A DNA stretch of 64,000 nt from Streptomyces sp. RerS4 (GTDB lineage Bacteria; Actinomycetota; Actinomycetes; Streptomycetales; Streptomycetaceae). The stretch is from positions 2,482,001 through 2,546,000 of the forward strand of contig NZ_CP097322.1 in assembly GCF_023515955.1 (NCBI RefSeq). Reading direction: 5' to 3'. The notes below the pieces were generated by a model. The model did not search any database. It was not told the origin of the DNA and saw nothing but the letters and a program-made list of their open reading frames with translations. A program made the translations under genes and the position numbers. Of this stretch, positions 47,241 to 58,946 are shown piece after piece. Within the stretch, counting starts at the first letter, position 1. The number at the start of each line of letters is the position of its first letter.

Positions 47241-48328
47241 GACTCGCTCCTCATCTGCGTTGCCTCCACCGCGCGCCGCGCCTCGGCCAGTTCGGCCGCG
47301 AGCACCTCCACCAACTGCCCGGCGGGCAGCGCGCGCGCCAGCCGGTGCCCCTGACCCGCCCACAGGGCCATCCCCTGCGCGTCCCCGGCCGCCGCGGCCG
47401 CCTTGCGCAGCCCGGCCGTCATGTGGTGGATCTGCGGGTACGCCGCCGGGGCGTAGGGTCCGTGCTCGCGCATGAAGCGGTTGACGAGGCCCCGCGCGGG
47501 CCGCCCCGAGAAGGCCCGGGTGAGCTCCGTGTGGGCGAACATCGGGTCGGTCAGGGCCTTCTTGTGCAGGGGGTGCGCGCCCGATTCCGGGCAGGCGAGG
47601 AAGGCCGTGCCGAGCTGCGCCGCCTCCGCGCCCGCCGCCACGACCGCCGCGAGCTGCGCCCCGCGCATCAGTCCGCCCGCCGCGATCAGCGGGAGGGCCA
47701 CGGATTCGCGTACCTGCGACAGCAGGGCGAGCAGGCCGACGCCGGCCGTGCCGTCCGTCTGCGGGTCGTCGCGGTGTGTGCCCTGGTGGCCGCCGGCCTC
47801 GACGCCCTGGACGCACAGGCTGTCGGCGCCCGCTGCCTGCGCGGCGCGGGCCTCGTCGACGGAGGTCACCGTGACGGTGGTGTGCGTGCCGGCCTTGCGC
47901 AGCCGGTCCAGTACGGCCGGCGTGGGGCAGCCGAAGGTGAAGGAGACGACCGGGACCGGGTCCTCGACGAGAATGGCGAGTTTGGCCTCGTAGCCGTCGT
48001 CGCAGGTGCCGATGATGTCCTCTTCGGCGAGGGAGACCTCGTACCAGCCGGCCTCGCCGGCGAGCTGCCCCCGGTACGCCTCGACGGCGGCCTGGTCGAC
48101 GTGGCCGGTCTGCGGCAGGAAGAGGTTCACGCCGAAGGGGCGCCGGGTGAGGCCGCGGGTCTGTTTGATCTCCTGGTACATGCCGTCGGCGGTTTTGTAG
48201 CCGCCGGCCAGGAAGCCCAGCCCGCCGGCCTCGGACACGGCCGCCGCGAGCGGGGGGCAGGAGGCGCCGCCCGCCATGGGAGCCTGCACGATCGGGTACC
48301 GGAAGAGACCGTTCGCTGCCAAGGACAT
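47237..48328 (-). CDS. Nitronate monooxygenase-like FMN protein
   Basis: A 363-residue TIM-barrel flavoprotein of the 2-nitropropane dioxygenase/NMO family: YPIVQAPMAGGASCPPLAAAVSEAGGLGFLAGGYKT at the N terminus, VQGVEAGGHQGTHR with the family's active-site His, LIAAGGLMRGAQLAAVVAAGAEAAQLGTAFL at the FMN phosphate site. The reaction is oxidation of nitronates with FMN and oxygen, though members differ. It precedes rsmE with a 4-nt overlap. ATG 48328 is chosen; the first codons of a longer frame (48337) look unlikely. Confidence 0.9.
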   Translation of the reverse strand: MSLAANGLFRYPIVQAPMAGGASCPPLAAAVSEAGGLGFLAGGYKTADGMYQEIKQTRGLTRRPFGVNLFLPQTGHVDQAAVEAYRGQLAGEAGWYEVSLAEEDIIGTCDDGYEAKLAILVEDPVPVVSFTFGCPTPAVLDRLRKAGTHTTVTVTSVDEARAAQAAGADSLCVQGVEAGGHQGTHRDDPQTDGTAGVGLLALLSQVRESVALPLIAAGGLMRGAQLAAVVAAGAEAAQLGTAFLACPESGAHPLHKKALTDPMFAHTELTRAFSGRPARGLVNRFMREHGPYAPAAYPQIHHMTAGLRKAAAAAGDAQGMALWAGQGHRLARALPAGQLVEVLAAELAEARRAVEATQMRSES

Positions 48329-48439
48329 GCACCGCATCGTGCCATGTCCCGCTCACGGGACCGAATCACGGCATTCGCCTGGCATAGTCCGCCTCGACCG
48401 CCGCCGCGCCGTCGCCCGCGCACCGCCCCCGAACGTGCG

Positions 48440-48473
48440 GGAGCCCGGTCCGGGTGCTCCCGGACCGGGCTCC
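48440..48473 (-). terminator. Terminator of hrcA-dnaJ
   Basis: A 15-bp perfect stem (48440-48454 with 48459-48473) and 4-nt loop, starting 24 nt past the dnaJ stop. It isolates the heat-shock genes from the nitronate monooxygenase-like gene. Confidence 0.8.
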
Positions 48474-48496
48474 TACGGGGTACTTCGGCGCCGGCG

Positions 48497-49636
48497 TCAG
48501 CGGCCGTTGAAGGCGTCCTTCAGGCGGCTGAAGAGGCCCTGCTGACCGGGCGCGAACTGGCCCATCGGCCGCTCCTCGCCCCGCAGCTTGGCGAGCTGGC
48601 GCAGCAGGTCCTCCTGCTGGGGGTCCAGCTTGCCGGGGGTGGTGACCTCGACGTGGACGATCAGGTCGCCGCGCCCGCCGCCCCGCAGGTGGGTGACGCC
48701 GCGACCGTGCAGCGGGATCGCCTGGCCGGACTGGGTGCCGGGCCGGATGTCGATCTCCTCCAGGCCGTCGAGGGTCTCCAGCGGGCACTTGGTGCCCAGG
48801 GCCGCCGCCGTCATCGGGATGGTGACCGTGCAGTGCAGGTCGTCCCCGCGCCGCTGGAAGGTCGGGTGGGGCAGCTCGTGGATCTCGACGTAGAGGTCGC
48901 CGGCGGGGCCGCCGCCGGGGCCGACCTCGCCCTCGCCCGCGAGCTGGATCCGGGTGCCGTTCTCGACGCCGGCGGGGATCTTGACCGTCAGGTTGCGGCG
49001 GGAGCGGACCCGGCCGTCGCCCGCGCACTCGGGGCACGGGGTCGGGACCACGGTGCCGAAGCCCTGGCACTGCGGGCAGGGGCGCGAGGTCATGACCTGG
49101 CCCAGGAAGGACCGGGTGACCTGCGAGACCTCGCCGCGGCCGCGGCACATGTCACAGGTCTGCGCGGAGGTGCCGGGGGCGGCGCCCTCACCGGAGCAGG
49201 TGGTGCACACGATCGCCGTGTCGACCTGGATTTCCTTGGTCGTGCCGAAGGCGGCCTCGTCCAGCTCCAGGTCCAGGCGGATCATGGCGTCCTGGCCGCG
49301 GCGGGTGCGCGAGCGCGGGCCGCGCTGCGATGCCTGGCCGAAGAAGGCGTCCATGATGTCGGAGAAGTTGCCGAAGCCACCCGCCCCGAAGCCGCCCGCG
49401 CCGGCCCCGCCGCCCGAGGAGGACAGCGGGTCACCGCCGAGGTCGTAGACCTGCTTCTTCTGCGGGTCCGAGAGGACCTCGTAGGCGGCGTTGATCTCCT
49501 TGAAGCGCTCTTGCGTCTTCGGATCGGGATTGACGTCCGGGTGCAGCTCGCGCGCGAGCCGCCGGAAGGCCTTCTTGATCTCGTCCTGGGACGCGTCGCG
49601 GCGCACGCCGAGAACGGCGTAGTAGTCCGTGGCCAC
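48497..49636 (-). CDS. dnaJ: Chaperone DnaJ (hrcA-linked copy)
   Basis: Co-chaperone that stimulates the DnaK ATPase and binds misfolded protein. The 379-residue protein is a type I DnaJ: N-terminal J domain with HPD (ARELHPDVNPDP), a Gly/Phe-rich stretch (GGGAGAGGFGAGGFGNF), four CxxCxGxG zinc repeats (CTTCSGEG, CDMCRGRG, CPQCQGFG, CPECAGDG) and the C-terminal substrate domain. Streptomyces usually has a second DnaJ in the dnaK operon; this is the hrcA-linked one. GTG 49636 directly abuts the hrcA stop. Confidence 0.96.
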   Translation of the reverse strand: MATDYYAVLGVRRDASQDEIKKAFRRLARELHPDVNPDPKTQERFKEINAAYEVLSDPQKKQVYDLGGDPLSSSGGGAGAGGFGAGGFGNFSDIMDAFFGQASQRGPRSRTRRGQDAMIRLDLELDEAAFGTTKEIQVDTAIVCTTCSGEGAAPGTSAQTCDMCRGRGEVSQVTRSFLGQVMTSRPCPQCQGFGTVVPTPCPECAGDGRVRSRRNLTVKIPAGVENGTRIQLAGEGEVGPGGGPAGDLYVEIHELPHPTFQRRGDDLHCTVTIPMTAAALGTKCPLETLDGLEEIDIRPGTQSGQAIPLHGRGVTHLRGGGRGDLIVHVEVTTPGKLDPQQEDLLRQLAKLRGEERPMGQFAPGQQGLFSRLKDAFNGR

Positions 49637-50653
49637 TTACGACTCCGCCAGGATCTGTCCGACGTAACGTGCCACTGCGCGTACCGCTCCCATCGTTCCG
49701 GGGTAGTCCATGCGGGTCGGTCCGACCACGCCGAGTTTGGCGACTGCCTCGCCGCCCGAACCGTAGCCGACGGAGACGACCGACGTGGAGTTGAGCCCCT
49801 CGTAGGCGTTCTCGTGGCCGATTCGTACGGCCATCCCCGACTCACCGGCCTCGCCCAGCAGCTTCAGGAGCACGACGTGCTCCTCCAGCGCTTCGAGGAC
49901 GGGCCTGATGGTCAAGGGAAAATCATGTCCGAAGCGAGTGAGGTTGGCGGTGCCGCCGATCATCAGCCGCTCCTCCGCCTCCTCCGCCAGCGTTTCGAGA
50001 AGGGTCGCGAGGACGGCCTTGACGGTCGCCCGGTCGTCGATCTCGAACGACTCCGGAAGGTCCTGCACGAGCTGCGGCACGTCCGTGAACCGACGGCCGA
50101 CGACCCGGGCGTTCAGCCGCGCCCGCAGGTCGGCGAGCGAGGTGTCGGCGAACGGCGTCTGGGTGTCGACGAGCCGCTGCTCGACCCGCCCGGTGTCCGT
50201 GATCAGGACGAGCATCAGCCGGGCCGGGGCCAGCGACAGCAACTCGACGTGCCGGACGGTGGAGCGGGTCAGGGAGGGGTACTGGACGACGGCGACCTGC
50301 CGCGTGAGCTGCGCGAGCAGCCGCACCGTGCGGCCGACCACGTCGTCGAGGTCGACGGCGCCGTCGAGGAAGTTCTGGATGGCCCGACGCTCGGGCGTCG
50401 ACAGCGGCTTGACGCCCGCCAGCTTGTCGACGAAGAGGCGGTAGCCCTTGTCCGTGGGAATGCGACCGGCGCTGGTGTGGGGCTGCGCGATGTAGCCCTC
50501 CTCCTCCAGCACGGCCATGTCGTTGCGCACGGTGGCGGGCGACACGCCGAGGCGGTGGCGCTCGGTGAGGGCCTTGGAGCCGACCGGCTCCTCGGTCCCG
50601 ACGTAGTCCTGGACGATGGCGCGCAGCACTTCGAGCCTGCGTTCACTGAGCAT
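49637..50653 (-). CDS. hrcA: Heat-inducible repressor HrcA
   Basis: Represses heat-shock genes by binding CIRCE operators; GroE assists its folding. The 338-residue protein begins [71 protein letters not shown], the HrcA winged helix, with the GAF-like and dimerisation regions after it. Stop TAA adjoins the dnaJ start. ATG 50653 is chosen for this start. A CIRCE-like element lies 83 nt upstream, so the operon is likely to repress itself. Confidence 0.96.
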   Translation of the reverse strand: MLSERRLEVLRAIVQDYVGTEEPVGSKALTERHRLGVSPATVRNDMAVLEEEGYIAQPHTSAGRIPTDKGYRLFVDKLAGVKPLSTPERRAIQNFLDGAVDLDDVVGRTVRLLAQLTRQVAVVQYPSLTRSTVRHVELLSLAPARLMLVLITDTGRVEQRLVDTQTPFADTSLADLRARLNARVVGRRFTDVPQLVQDLPESFEIDDRATVKAVLATLLETLAEEAEERLMIGGTANLTRFGHDFPLTIRPVLEALEEHVVLLKLLGEAGESGMAVRIGHENAYEGLNSTSVVSVGYGSGGEAVAKLGVVGPTRMDYPGTMGAVRAVARYVGQILAES

Positions 50654-50735
50654 CGCGCACACCTCCGGATGCGGTCGGTCGTCGGTCGGGCGACCGTCGG
50701 TCGCGCCGCTGGGTTCCCCGGTCTTCGCTTCTTCG

Positions 50736-50762
50736 TTGGCACTCTGCGCGTGCGAGTGCCAG
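50736..50762. promoter_or_regulatory. CIRCE operator (HrcA binding site)
   Basis: TTGGCACTC-N9-GAGTGCCAG (50736-50762) keeps the spacing and core of the CIRCE element TTAGCACTC-N9-GAGTGCTAA (GCACTC and GAGTGC exact). It lies between hrcA (start 50653) and the divergent MBL gene, so it probably controls the hrcA-dnaJ operon and might affect the other gene. Confidence 0.75.
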
Positions 50763-50822
50763 AGATCCCCCGGTCAGTGTACGGCCGGGTGGTACGCCGC
50801 AGGCAAGGGCGGCCCGCCAGGG

Positions 50823-50834
50823 TAGCGTCGCGGC
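50823..50834 (+). promoter_or_regulatory. -10 element before the MBL hydrolase gene
   Basis: TAGCGT (50823-50828) stands 6 nt before ATG 50835, with no ribosome-binding site. Confidence 0.4.
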
Positions 50835-51578
50835 ATGGACGTGCGTTGGGAAGAGGCGGGCTGGGAGCGGCTGACCGGACGGGCCGGCCGAAGGCGGCTC
50901 CCGGTGTGGGATTGCACCGTGGGACTGGTGGTCGGGGACGACTCGACGCTCCTCATCGACCCCGGTTCGGGTGTGCGCGAGGGGGCCGAGGTGCGTGCCG
51001 AGGCGGAACGGTTGACGGGGCGGCGCGTGACCCATATCGCATTCACGCACGGACATTTCGACCACGTGTTGGGTGGCTCCGCGTTCGCGGGCGTCGAGTT
51101 CTTCGGGGCGGTCGGGCTGGACCGGCTCCTCGCGACGCCCACGGGCCGCGAGGAGCTGCGCGCGAGCGCGGTGCGCCACGGCCTGGACGCGGCGGAGGCG
51201 GCGCAGGCGGTGGAGCTCGTACGGGCGCCCCGGCACCTGGTGTCGGGCGAGTGGACGTTGGAGCTGGGCGGGGTGCAGGTGCTGCTGGCCAATGTGGGCC
51301 CGGCGCACTCGCAGCACGATCTGGCGGTCTTCGTGCCGGGCGAGCGGGAGACGGTGTTCTGCGGGGACCTGGTCGAGGAGTCGGGCGAGCCCCAGGCGGG
51401 CCGGGACGCGGTGCCCGGCCAGTGGCCGGCGGCACTGGATCGGCTGTTGTCGCTGGGCGGCGAGGACGCGCTGTACGTGCCGGGTCACGGAGCGGTGGTC
51501 GACGCGGGCTTCGTCCGCGCGCAACGCGACGCCCTGGCGGCCCGGTTCGGCGTGGCGGGGGGCCCGACCGGTGCGTGA
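50835..51578 (+). CDS. MBL-fold metallohydrolase
   Basis: A 247-residue metallo-beta-lactamase-fold enzyme: FTHGHFDHVLGGSAF (HxHxDH), the following histidine in VGPAHSQHDLAVFVP, FCGDLVEESG with the bridging Asp, and a final histidine in VPGHGAVVD. The core binds two metals, but the substrate is unknown; small-molecule hydrolases (for example glyoxalase II-like) have this size. It overlaps the DUF3097 gene by 8 nt, so the two are co-translated. Confidence 0.88.
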   Translation: MDVRWEEAGWERLTGRAGRRRLPVWDCTVGLVVGDDSTLLIDPGSGVREGAEVRAEAERLTGRRVTHIAFTHGHFDHVLGGSAFAGVEFFGAVGLDRLLATPTGREELRASAVRHGLDAAEAAQAVELVRAPRHLVSGEWTLELGGVQVLLANVGPAHSQHDLAVFVPGERETVFCGDLVEESGEPQAGRDAVPGQWPAALDRLLSLGGEDALYVPGHGAVVDAGFVRAQRDALAARFGVAGGPTGA

Positions 51579-52380
51579 GTACTCCCCCGACCTGACCCCG
51601 CCGTGGAAGCGCGCGAAGGCCGTTCCCGAGGTGCCCGCCGATCCGGACCTGGTGGTCGAGGTGGCCGGTACGGACTTCTGCGGCGCGGTGGTGGCCTGCG
51701 AGGCGGGCACGGTGACCCTGGAGGACCGCTTCGGCAAGCGCCGGGTGTTCCCGCTGGAGCCGCGCGGGTTCCTGCTGGAGGGCGCCGTGGTGACCCTGAC
51801 CCGGCCGGCGCGGGCGCCCGCCGCCCCCTCACGCACGGCGTCGGGCTCGGTGGCGGTGCCGGGGGCACGGGCCCGGGTGGCGCGGGCGGGGCGGATCTAC
51901 GTGGAGGGCCGGCACGACGCCGAGCTGGTCGAGCGGGTCTGGGGCGACGACCTGCGGATCGAGGGCGTGGTGGTGGAGTACCTGGAGGGCGTCGACGACC
52001 TGCCGGCGGTGGTCGCCGAGTTCGCCCCGGCGCCCGGTGCCCGCCTGGGCGTCCTGGTGGACCACCTGGTCCCGGGCTCGAAGGAGTCCCGTATCGCGGC
52101 CTCCGTCACGTCCCCGCACGTCCTGGTCGTGGGCCACCCGTACGTGGACGTCTGGCAGGCGGTGAAGCCGTCCGCGCTGGGCATCCCGGCCTGGCCGGTG
52201 GTCCCGCCGGGTCAGGACTGGAAGACGGGCGTCTGCCGAGCCCTGGGCTGGCCGCAGAACACGGGCGCCGCCTGGCAGCACATCCTGTCCCGCGTGACCT
52301 CGTACCGTGACCTGGAGCCGACCCTGCTGGGGCGGGTGGAGGAACTGATCGACTTCGTTACGGGTGGTGGTGAGGCCTGA
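51571..52380 (+). CDS. DUF3097-family protein
   Basis: A 269-residue actinobacterial protein of the DUF3097 family. Two regions stand out: an N-terminal beta-rich part (VVACEAGTVTLEDRFGKRRVFPLEPRGFLLEGAVVTLTRP) and a C-terminal part with IYVEGRHDAELVERVWGDDLRIEGVVVEYLEG, LGVLVDHLVPGSKESRIA and VLVVGHPYVDVWQAVKP. The E-x(5)..D-x-D pattern is TOPRIM-like, so a nucleic-acid role is possible. GTG 51571 overlaps the MBL stop. No function is known. Confidence 0.85.
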   Translation: MREYSPDLTPPWKRAKAVPEVPADPDLVVEVAGTDFCGAVVACEAGTVTLEDRFGKRRVFPLEPRGFLLEGAVVTLTRPARAPAAPSRTASGSVAVPGARARVARAGRIYVEGRHDAELVERVWGDDLRIEGVVVEYLEGVDDLPAVVAEFAPAPGARLGVLVDHLVPGSKESRIAASVTSPHVLVVGHPYVDVWQAVKPSALGIPAWPVVPPGQDWKTGVCRALGWPQNTGAAWQHILSRVTSYRDLEPTLLGRVEELIDFVTGGGEA

Positions 52381-52936
52381 CTCCCTGGAAAGTGCCGAAG
52401 TCGGTTGTGTCCAGCTCGATACCGAGCGGCTCCAGCGGCAGCGGCTCGCCGAACTTCGTGATCCGCTGGGAACGGTAGTCGGCGTTGTCCCCCATGCCGA
52501 CCGGGATGGTCAGCAGGACGCATTGCGCCACGATCGGGTCGATGATCAGCTAGGCGGGTACCCGGCCGGCGGCGTAGATCGAGCGCTTGACCACGTAGTC
52601 CCTGTCGACGCTGGTCTTGGAAACGACCTCCACCACCATCGTGATCAACCGGGACGGCAGGAGACGACCTGCCTCCGGGTGCGCCTGACGATCCAGGACC
52701 ACCAGGTCGGGAACAGGCTCGCTCGCCTCGTCGACGATGTCGACGTCTTGGGTCTGGAGCCGCGCCCACCGCTTGCGCGGGATCTGGTCCTGCACGTCTT
52801 CCACGATCAGGTTGTGCACCAGATCGGGACTGGCCATCATCACGATTTCCCCCCGGAGGAGCTCGACCTTGACTCCATCGGGAGGCTCGAACCCCTCGAA
52901 GAACTTGGCCATCCCACGCTCGTCCACAGCGGTCAT
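52358..52936 (-). pseudogene. Uma2-family nuclease-fold gene interrupted by a TAG codon
   Basis: The frame from ATG 52936 encodes a Uma2-type protein (MAKFFEGFEPPDGVKVELLRGEIVMMASPDLVHNLIV, then VPDLVVLDR and VVEVVSKTSVDRDYVVKRSIYAAGRVPA). After 128 codons a TAG (52550-52552) stops it. Reading on in the same frame gives LIIDPIVAQCVLLTIP and about 63 residues ending at TAA 52358-52360, matching the normal C terminus. In homologues the position is usually a tyrosine (VPAYLIID), so one base change explains the stop. The tail overlaps the end of the DUF3097 gene. This protein is PD-(D/E)XK-like; no function is known. Confidence 0.75.
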
Positions 52937-53038
52937 CTCCGTGGTCCTCCACATCCGCCGCGTACTGTCGGCGGCAGCCCTATGGACAGCCTAGGCAGCG
53001 CGGGCCCTGTTACGGGGGGATTCACCCGCGCGAGTGGT

Positions 53039-54271
53039 TCAGTCCACCAGGTCCCGGACCACCGCGTCGGCCAGGAGCCGCCCGCGCAGGGTCAGCACCG
53101 CCCGCCCGGCCTCGTAGGGGTCGGGCTCCAGCAGGCCGTCGGCCAGGGCCTTCGCGGCGGCGCGCAGCCCCGCCGGGGCGAGCAACGACAGCGGGACGCC
53201 GTCGACGAGGCGCAGTTCCAGCAGGATCCGCTCGACCCGGCGGTCCTCCTCGGAGAGCAGCTCGCGGCCCGCGCCGGGGGAGCGGCCCTCCGCCAGGGCC
53301 GCCGCGTAGGCGCCCGGGTGCTTGACGTTCCACCACCGGACGCCGCCCACGTGCGAGTGCGCGCCGGGGCCCGCGCCCCACCAGTCGGCGCCGCGCCAGT
53401 ACAGCTCGTTGTGCAGGCACCGGCCGGCCTCGGACGTGGCCCAGTTCGACACCTCGTACCAGTGGTAGCCGGCCTCCGCCATGACGGAGTCGGCGATCAG
53501 GTACCGGTCGGCGTGGACGTCGTCATCCGTCATCGGGACCTCGCCGCGACGGATCCGCCGGGCCAGCTGTGTGCCCTCCTCGACGATCAGCGCGTACGCG
53601 CTGACGTGGTCGGGCCCGGCGCCCAGCGCGGCCTCCAGGGAGGCCCTCCAGTCGTCGTCGGACTCGCCGGGGGTGCCGTAGATCAGGTCCAGGTTGACGT
53701 GCTCGAAGCCCGCCGCCCGCGCTTCGGCGACGCACGCCTCGGGACGCCCGGGGGTGTGCGTGCGGTCCAGCACCTTCAGGACGTGCTGCTTCGCGCTCTG
53801 CATGCCGAAGGAGACCCGGTTGAAGCCGCCGGCGCGCAGCTCCGCGAGGTAGCGCGGGTCGACCGATTCCGGGTTGGCCTCGGTGGTGATCTCGGCGTCG
53901 TCGGCGAGGCCGAACTCGTCGCGGATGGCCCCGAGCATGCGGACGAGGTCGGCGGCGGGCAGCAGCGTCGGCGTACCGCCGCCGACGAACACGGTCCGCA
54001 CGGGGCGCGGGTCGTCCCCGAGCACCTTGCGCGCGAGCCTGACCTCGTCGATCAGGGTGTCGGCGTAGTTCTCGCGGGAGGCGAGGACGCCGCCGGTGCC
54101 GCGCAGCTCGGTGGCGGTGTAGGTGTTGAAGTCGCAGTACCCGCAGCGGGTGGCGCAGTAGGGGACGTGCAGGTAGAACCCGAGCGGCCGGTCCGCGGCG
54201 CCGGTGAGGGCGTGCGCGGGCAGCGAGCCGTCTTCGGGCATGGGGTCACCGTCGGGCAGTGCGGAAGGCAT
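53039..54271 (-). CDS. hemW: HemW, haem chaperone (radical SAM)
   Basis: A 410-residue radical-SAM protein with the cluster motif YCATRCGYCDF (CxxxCxxC), a barrel segment (VFVGGGTPTLLPAADL), and the C-terminal HemN-like domain. HemW binds and transfers haem, unlike the coproporphyrinogen oxidase HemN, with which it is easily confused; it lacks a second His/Cys feature needed to oxidise coproporphyrinogen as far as I can judge, so HemW is the better name. It is the actinobacterial version normally near lepA. GACAAT stands 6 nt before ATG 54271 with no ribosome-binding site. Confidence 0.88.
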   Translation of the reverse strand: MPSALPDGDPMPEDGSLPAHALTGAADRPLGFYLHVPYCATRCGYCDFNTYTATELRGTGGVLASRENYADTLIDEVRLARKVLGDDPRPVRTVFVGGGTPTLLPAADLVRMLGAIRDEFGLADDAEITTEANPESVDPRYLAELRAGGFNRVSFGMQSAKQHVLKVLDRTHTPGRPEACVAEARAAGFEHVNLDLIYGTPGESDDDWRASLEAALGAGPDHVSAYALIVEEGTQLARRIRRGEVPMTDDDVHADRYLIADSVMAEAGYHWYEVSNWATSEAGRCLHNELYWRGADWWGAGPGAHSHVGGVRWWNVKHPGAYAAALAEGRSPGAGRELLSEEDRRVERILLELRLVDGVPLSLLAPAGLRAAAKALADGLLEPDPYEAGRAVLTLRGRLLADAVVRDLVD

Positions 54272-54283
54272 GTGCCCATTGTC
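54272..54283 (-). promoter_or_regulatory. -10 element of a probable leaderless hemW promoter
   Basis: GACAAT (complement of 54278-54283) stands 6 nt before ATG 54271, in the same context as at dus and recO. Confidence 0.45.
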
Positions 54284-54326
54284 CCGCACTGCCCCATGGT
54301 CGTTTACGCCCCGGGCCGGGGCGGTG

Positions 54327-56219
<1,893 letters not shown>

Positions 56220-56416
56220 GACATCCTCCGGACCGGGGCCACGCGACGGGGCGTGGGCGTGGGGCGCTTGGACTGGCGGGGTTCTTTCAGACAGCGGGTT
56301 CGGACCGGCGGGTCGGCCGGCCGATTTCGAAACTGGCGAGTAACCATCGAGCAGTGATCAGACTAGAGGCCGTGCGGCCGGCGCGTAAGAGCCCCCGAGC
56401 GGCCGCTTCATAACGA

Positions 56417-56450
56417 AAAGGGCCCCCGCGCGTACGCACGGGGGCCCTTT
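56417..56450 (-). terminator. Terminator of lepA
   Basis: AAAGGGCCCCCG (56417-56428) pairs with CGGGGGCCCTTT (56439-56450) around a 10-nt loop, a 12-bp perfect stem 12 nt past the lepA stop. Confidence 0.8.
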
Positions 56451-56461
56451 CGACGTCATTC

Positions 56462-58327
56462 CTACTTCTTCTTGCCGCCGGACTCGTCGCTGGAGAGGAC
56501 GGCGATGAAGGCCTCCTGCGGGACCTCCACGGAGCCGACCATCTTCATGCGCTTCTTGCCTTCCTTCTGCTTCTCCAGCAGCTTCCGCTTACGGGAGATG
56601 TCACCGCCGTAGCACTTGGCGAGGACGTCCTTGCGGATGGCGCGGATGGTCTCGCGGGCGATGACGCGGGAGCCGATCGCGGCCTGGACCGGCACCTCGA
56701 AGGCCTGGCGCGGGATGAGCTCGCGCAGCTTGGCGACGAGGCGCACGCCGTAGGCGTAGGCGGCGTCCTTGTGGCAGACGGCGGAGAAGGCGTCGACCTT
56801 GTCGCCGTGCAGCAGGATGTCGACCTTGACCAGGCTCGCGGACTGCTCGCCGGTGGGCTCGTAGTCCAGGGAGGCGTAGCCGCGCGTCTTGGACTTCAGC
56901 TGGTCGAAGAAGTCGAAGACGATCTCCGCGAGAGGCAGCGTGTAGCGGATCTCGACCCGGTCCTCGGAGAGGTAGTCCATGCCGAGCAGGGTGCCGCGGC
57001 GCTGCTGGCAGAGCTCCATGATGGCGCCGATGAACTCGGTGGGCGCGAGCACGGTGGCCCGTACGACCGGCTCGAAGACGTCCGAGATCTTGCCCTCGGG
57101 GAACTCGCTCGGGTTGGTGACGGTGACTTCCTTGCCGTCCTCCAGCACCACCCGGTAGACCACGTTGGGCGCGGTGGCGATGAGGTCGAGGCCGAACTCG
57201 CGCTCCAGGCGCTCGCGGACCACGTCCAGGTGCAGCAGGCCGAGGAAGCCGACGCGGAAGCCGAAGCCGAGGGCCGCCGAGGTCTCCGGCTCGTAGACGA
57301 GCGCGGCGTCGTTGAGCTGGAGCTTGTCCAGGGCCTCGCGCAGGTCCGGGTAGTCCGAGCCGTCCAGCGGGTACAGGCCCGAGAAGACCATCGGCTTCGG
57401 GTCCTTGTAGCCGCCGAGGGCCTCGGTCGCGCCGTTGTGCAGGCTGGTGATGGTGTCACCGACCTTGGACTGACGGACGTCCTTCACGCCGGTGATGATG
57501 TAGCCCACCTCGCCGACGCCGATGCCGTCGGCCGGGGTCATCTCCGGGGAGGAGACGCCGATCTCCAGCAGCTCGTGCGTGGCGCCCGTGGACATCATGC
57601 GGATGCGCTCGCGCTTGTTGAGCTGGCCGTCGACCACACGGACGTAGGTGACCACGCCGCGGTACGAGTCGTAGACCGAGTCGAAGATCATCGCGCGGGC
57701 CGGGGCGTCCTTGACGCCGACCGGGGCCGGAACGGTGGCGACCACCTTGTCGAGCAGGGCGTCGACGCCCAGGCCCGTCTTGGCGGAGACGCGCAGCACG
57801 TCCTCGGGCTGGCAGCCGACGAGGTTCGCCAATTCCTCGGCGAACTTCTCCGGCTGCGCGGCCGGCAGGTCGATCTTGTTGAGCACCGGGACGATCGCGA
57901 GGTCGTTCTCCATCGCCAGGTACAGGTTGGCGAGGGTCTGGGCCTCGATGCCCTGGGCGGCGTCGACCAGCAGGACCGTGCCCTCGCACGCGGCGAGGGA
58001 GCGCGAGACCTCGTAGGTGAAGTCGACGTGACCGGGGGTGTCGATCATGTTCAGGATGTGCGTGCTGCCCTGGCCCTCGCCCGTCGTGGGCGCCCAGGGG
58101 AGACGGACGGCCTGCGACTTGATCGTGATGCCGCGCTCACGCTCGATGTCCATGCGGTCGAGGTACTGGGCGCGCATCTGCCGCTGGTCGACGACACCGG
58201 TGAGCTGGAGCATCCGGTCGGCGAGCGTCGACTTGCCGTGGTCGATGTGCGCGATGATGCAGAAATTGCGGATCAGAGCCGGGTCGGTACGGCTCGGCTC
58301 GGGCACGTGGCTGGGGATCGCGGGCAC
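56462..58327 (-). CDS. lepA: Elongation factor 4 (LepA)
   Basis: A ribosome-bound GTPase that can back-translocate stalled ribosomes and helps initiation or 30S assembly. The 621-residue protein has [19 protein letters not shown] (G1), the switch region, DTPGHVDF (G3), NKIDLPAA (G4), then domains II-V and the LepA-specific C-terminal domain ([22 protein letters not shown]). GTG 58327 is favoured by homology; its ribosome-binding site is weak. It lies divergent to rpsT with a shared 233-bp spacer. Confidence 0.95.
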   Translation of the reverse strand: MPAIPSHVPEPSRTDPALIRNFCIIAHIDHGKSTLADRMLQLTGVVDQRQMRAQYLDRMDIERERGITIKSQAVRLPWAPTTGEGQGSTHILNMIDTPGHVDFTYEVSRSLAACEGTVLLVDAAQGIEAQTLANLYLAMENDLAIVPVLNKIDLPAAQPEKFAEELANLVGCQPEDVLRVSAKTGLGVDALLDKVVATVPAPVGVKDAPARAMIFDSVYDSYRGVVTYVRVVDGQLNKRERIRMMSTGATHELLEIGVSSPEMTPADGIGVGEVGYIITGVKDVRQSKVGDTITSLHNGATEALGGYKDPKPMVFSGLYPLDGSDYPDLREALDKLQLNDAALVYEPETSAALGFGFRVGFLGLLHLDVVRERLEREFGLDLIATAPNVVYRVVLEDGKEVTVTNPSEFPEGKISDVFEPVVRATVLAPTEFIGAIMELCQQRRGTLLGMDYLSEDRVEIRYTLPLAEIVFDFFDQLKSKTRGYASLDYEPTGEQSASLVKVDILLHGDKVDAFSAVCHKDAAYAYGVRLVAKLRELIPRQAFEVPVQAAIGSRVIARETIRAIRKDVLAKCYGGDISRKRKLLEKQKEGKKRMKMVGSVEVPQEAFIAVLSSDESGGKKK

Positions 58328-58560
58328 GCGGTGTCCTGATTCTCGGTCGCAGTCGGAAGCGTCGGTCGGTCGCGTCGGTCGGTCCTGGTCGGATCCTTCG
58401 GATCGATACGCAGACTCCCATGGTCCCATGGACGGGGCAGTGCGCTCGGTTTGGGCCGGTCGGAACGCGCCTGGTAGCCTGGGCAGCTGTGTCTCGTATG
58501 CCCTCTCAGCTGTCGGGACACAATCCGAAGATCAACCTCTGAACCTGAAAAGGCTCTTTC

Positions 58561-58827
58561 GTGGCGAACATCAAGTCCCAGATCAAGCGGAACAAGACGA
58601 ACGAGAAGGCGCGCCTGCGCAACAAGGCCGTCAAGTCCTCGCTCAAGACCGCGATCCGCAAGGCCCGCGAGGCCGTCGTCGCCGGTGACGTCGAGAAGGC
58701 CACCGTGGCTTCTCGCGCCGCCGCGCGTGCGCTCGACAAGGCTGTCTCGAAGGGTGTCATCCACAAGAACGCCGCCGCCAACAAGAAGTCGGCGCTGGCC
58801 TCCAAGGTTGCCTCCCTCCAGGGCTGA
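58561..58827 (+). CDS. rpsT: 30S ribosomal protein S20
   Basis: A small ribosomal protein that binds 16S rRNA. The 88-residue protein is basic and entirely helical: [39 protein letters not shown], ending in [24 protein letters not shown] 58561 has no clear ribosome-binding site in the preceding ~10 bases. It is divergent from lepA and terminates at the strong hairpin at 58947-58995. An S20-lepA neighbour pair is common in bacteria. Confidence 0.97.
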   Translation: MANIKSQIKRNKTNEKARLRNKAVKSSLKTAIRKAREAVVAGDVEKATVASRAAARALDKAVSKGVIHKNAAANKKSALASKVASLQG

Positions 58828-58946
58828 GCTCCTGATGTGAATCGCCGGTAAGGACCCAGCGGGCCCTCTCTTCCGCTCCGGACCGGCACCCCGCGCCGCA
58901 CGCGGCCTGCGTTCGCCACGCGGGTGCGGCGCAACCAAGCAGTGGT

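Noticed and set aside
58360..58384. Two CGTCGGTCGGTC direct repeats in the lepA leader
   Set aside because: Short, GC-rich and simple; no clear function beyond chance slippage.
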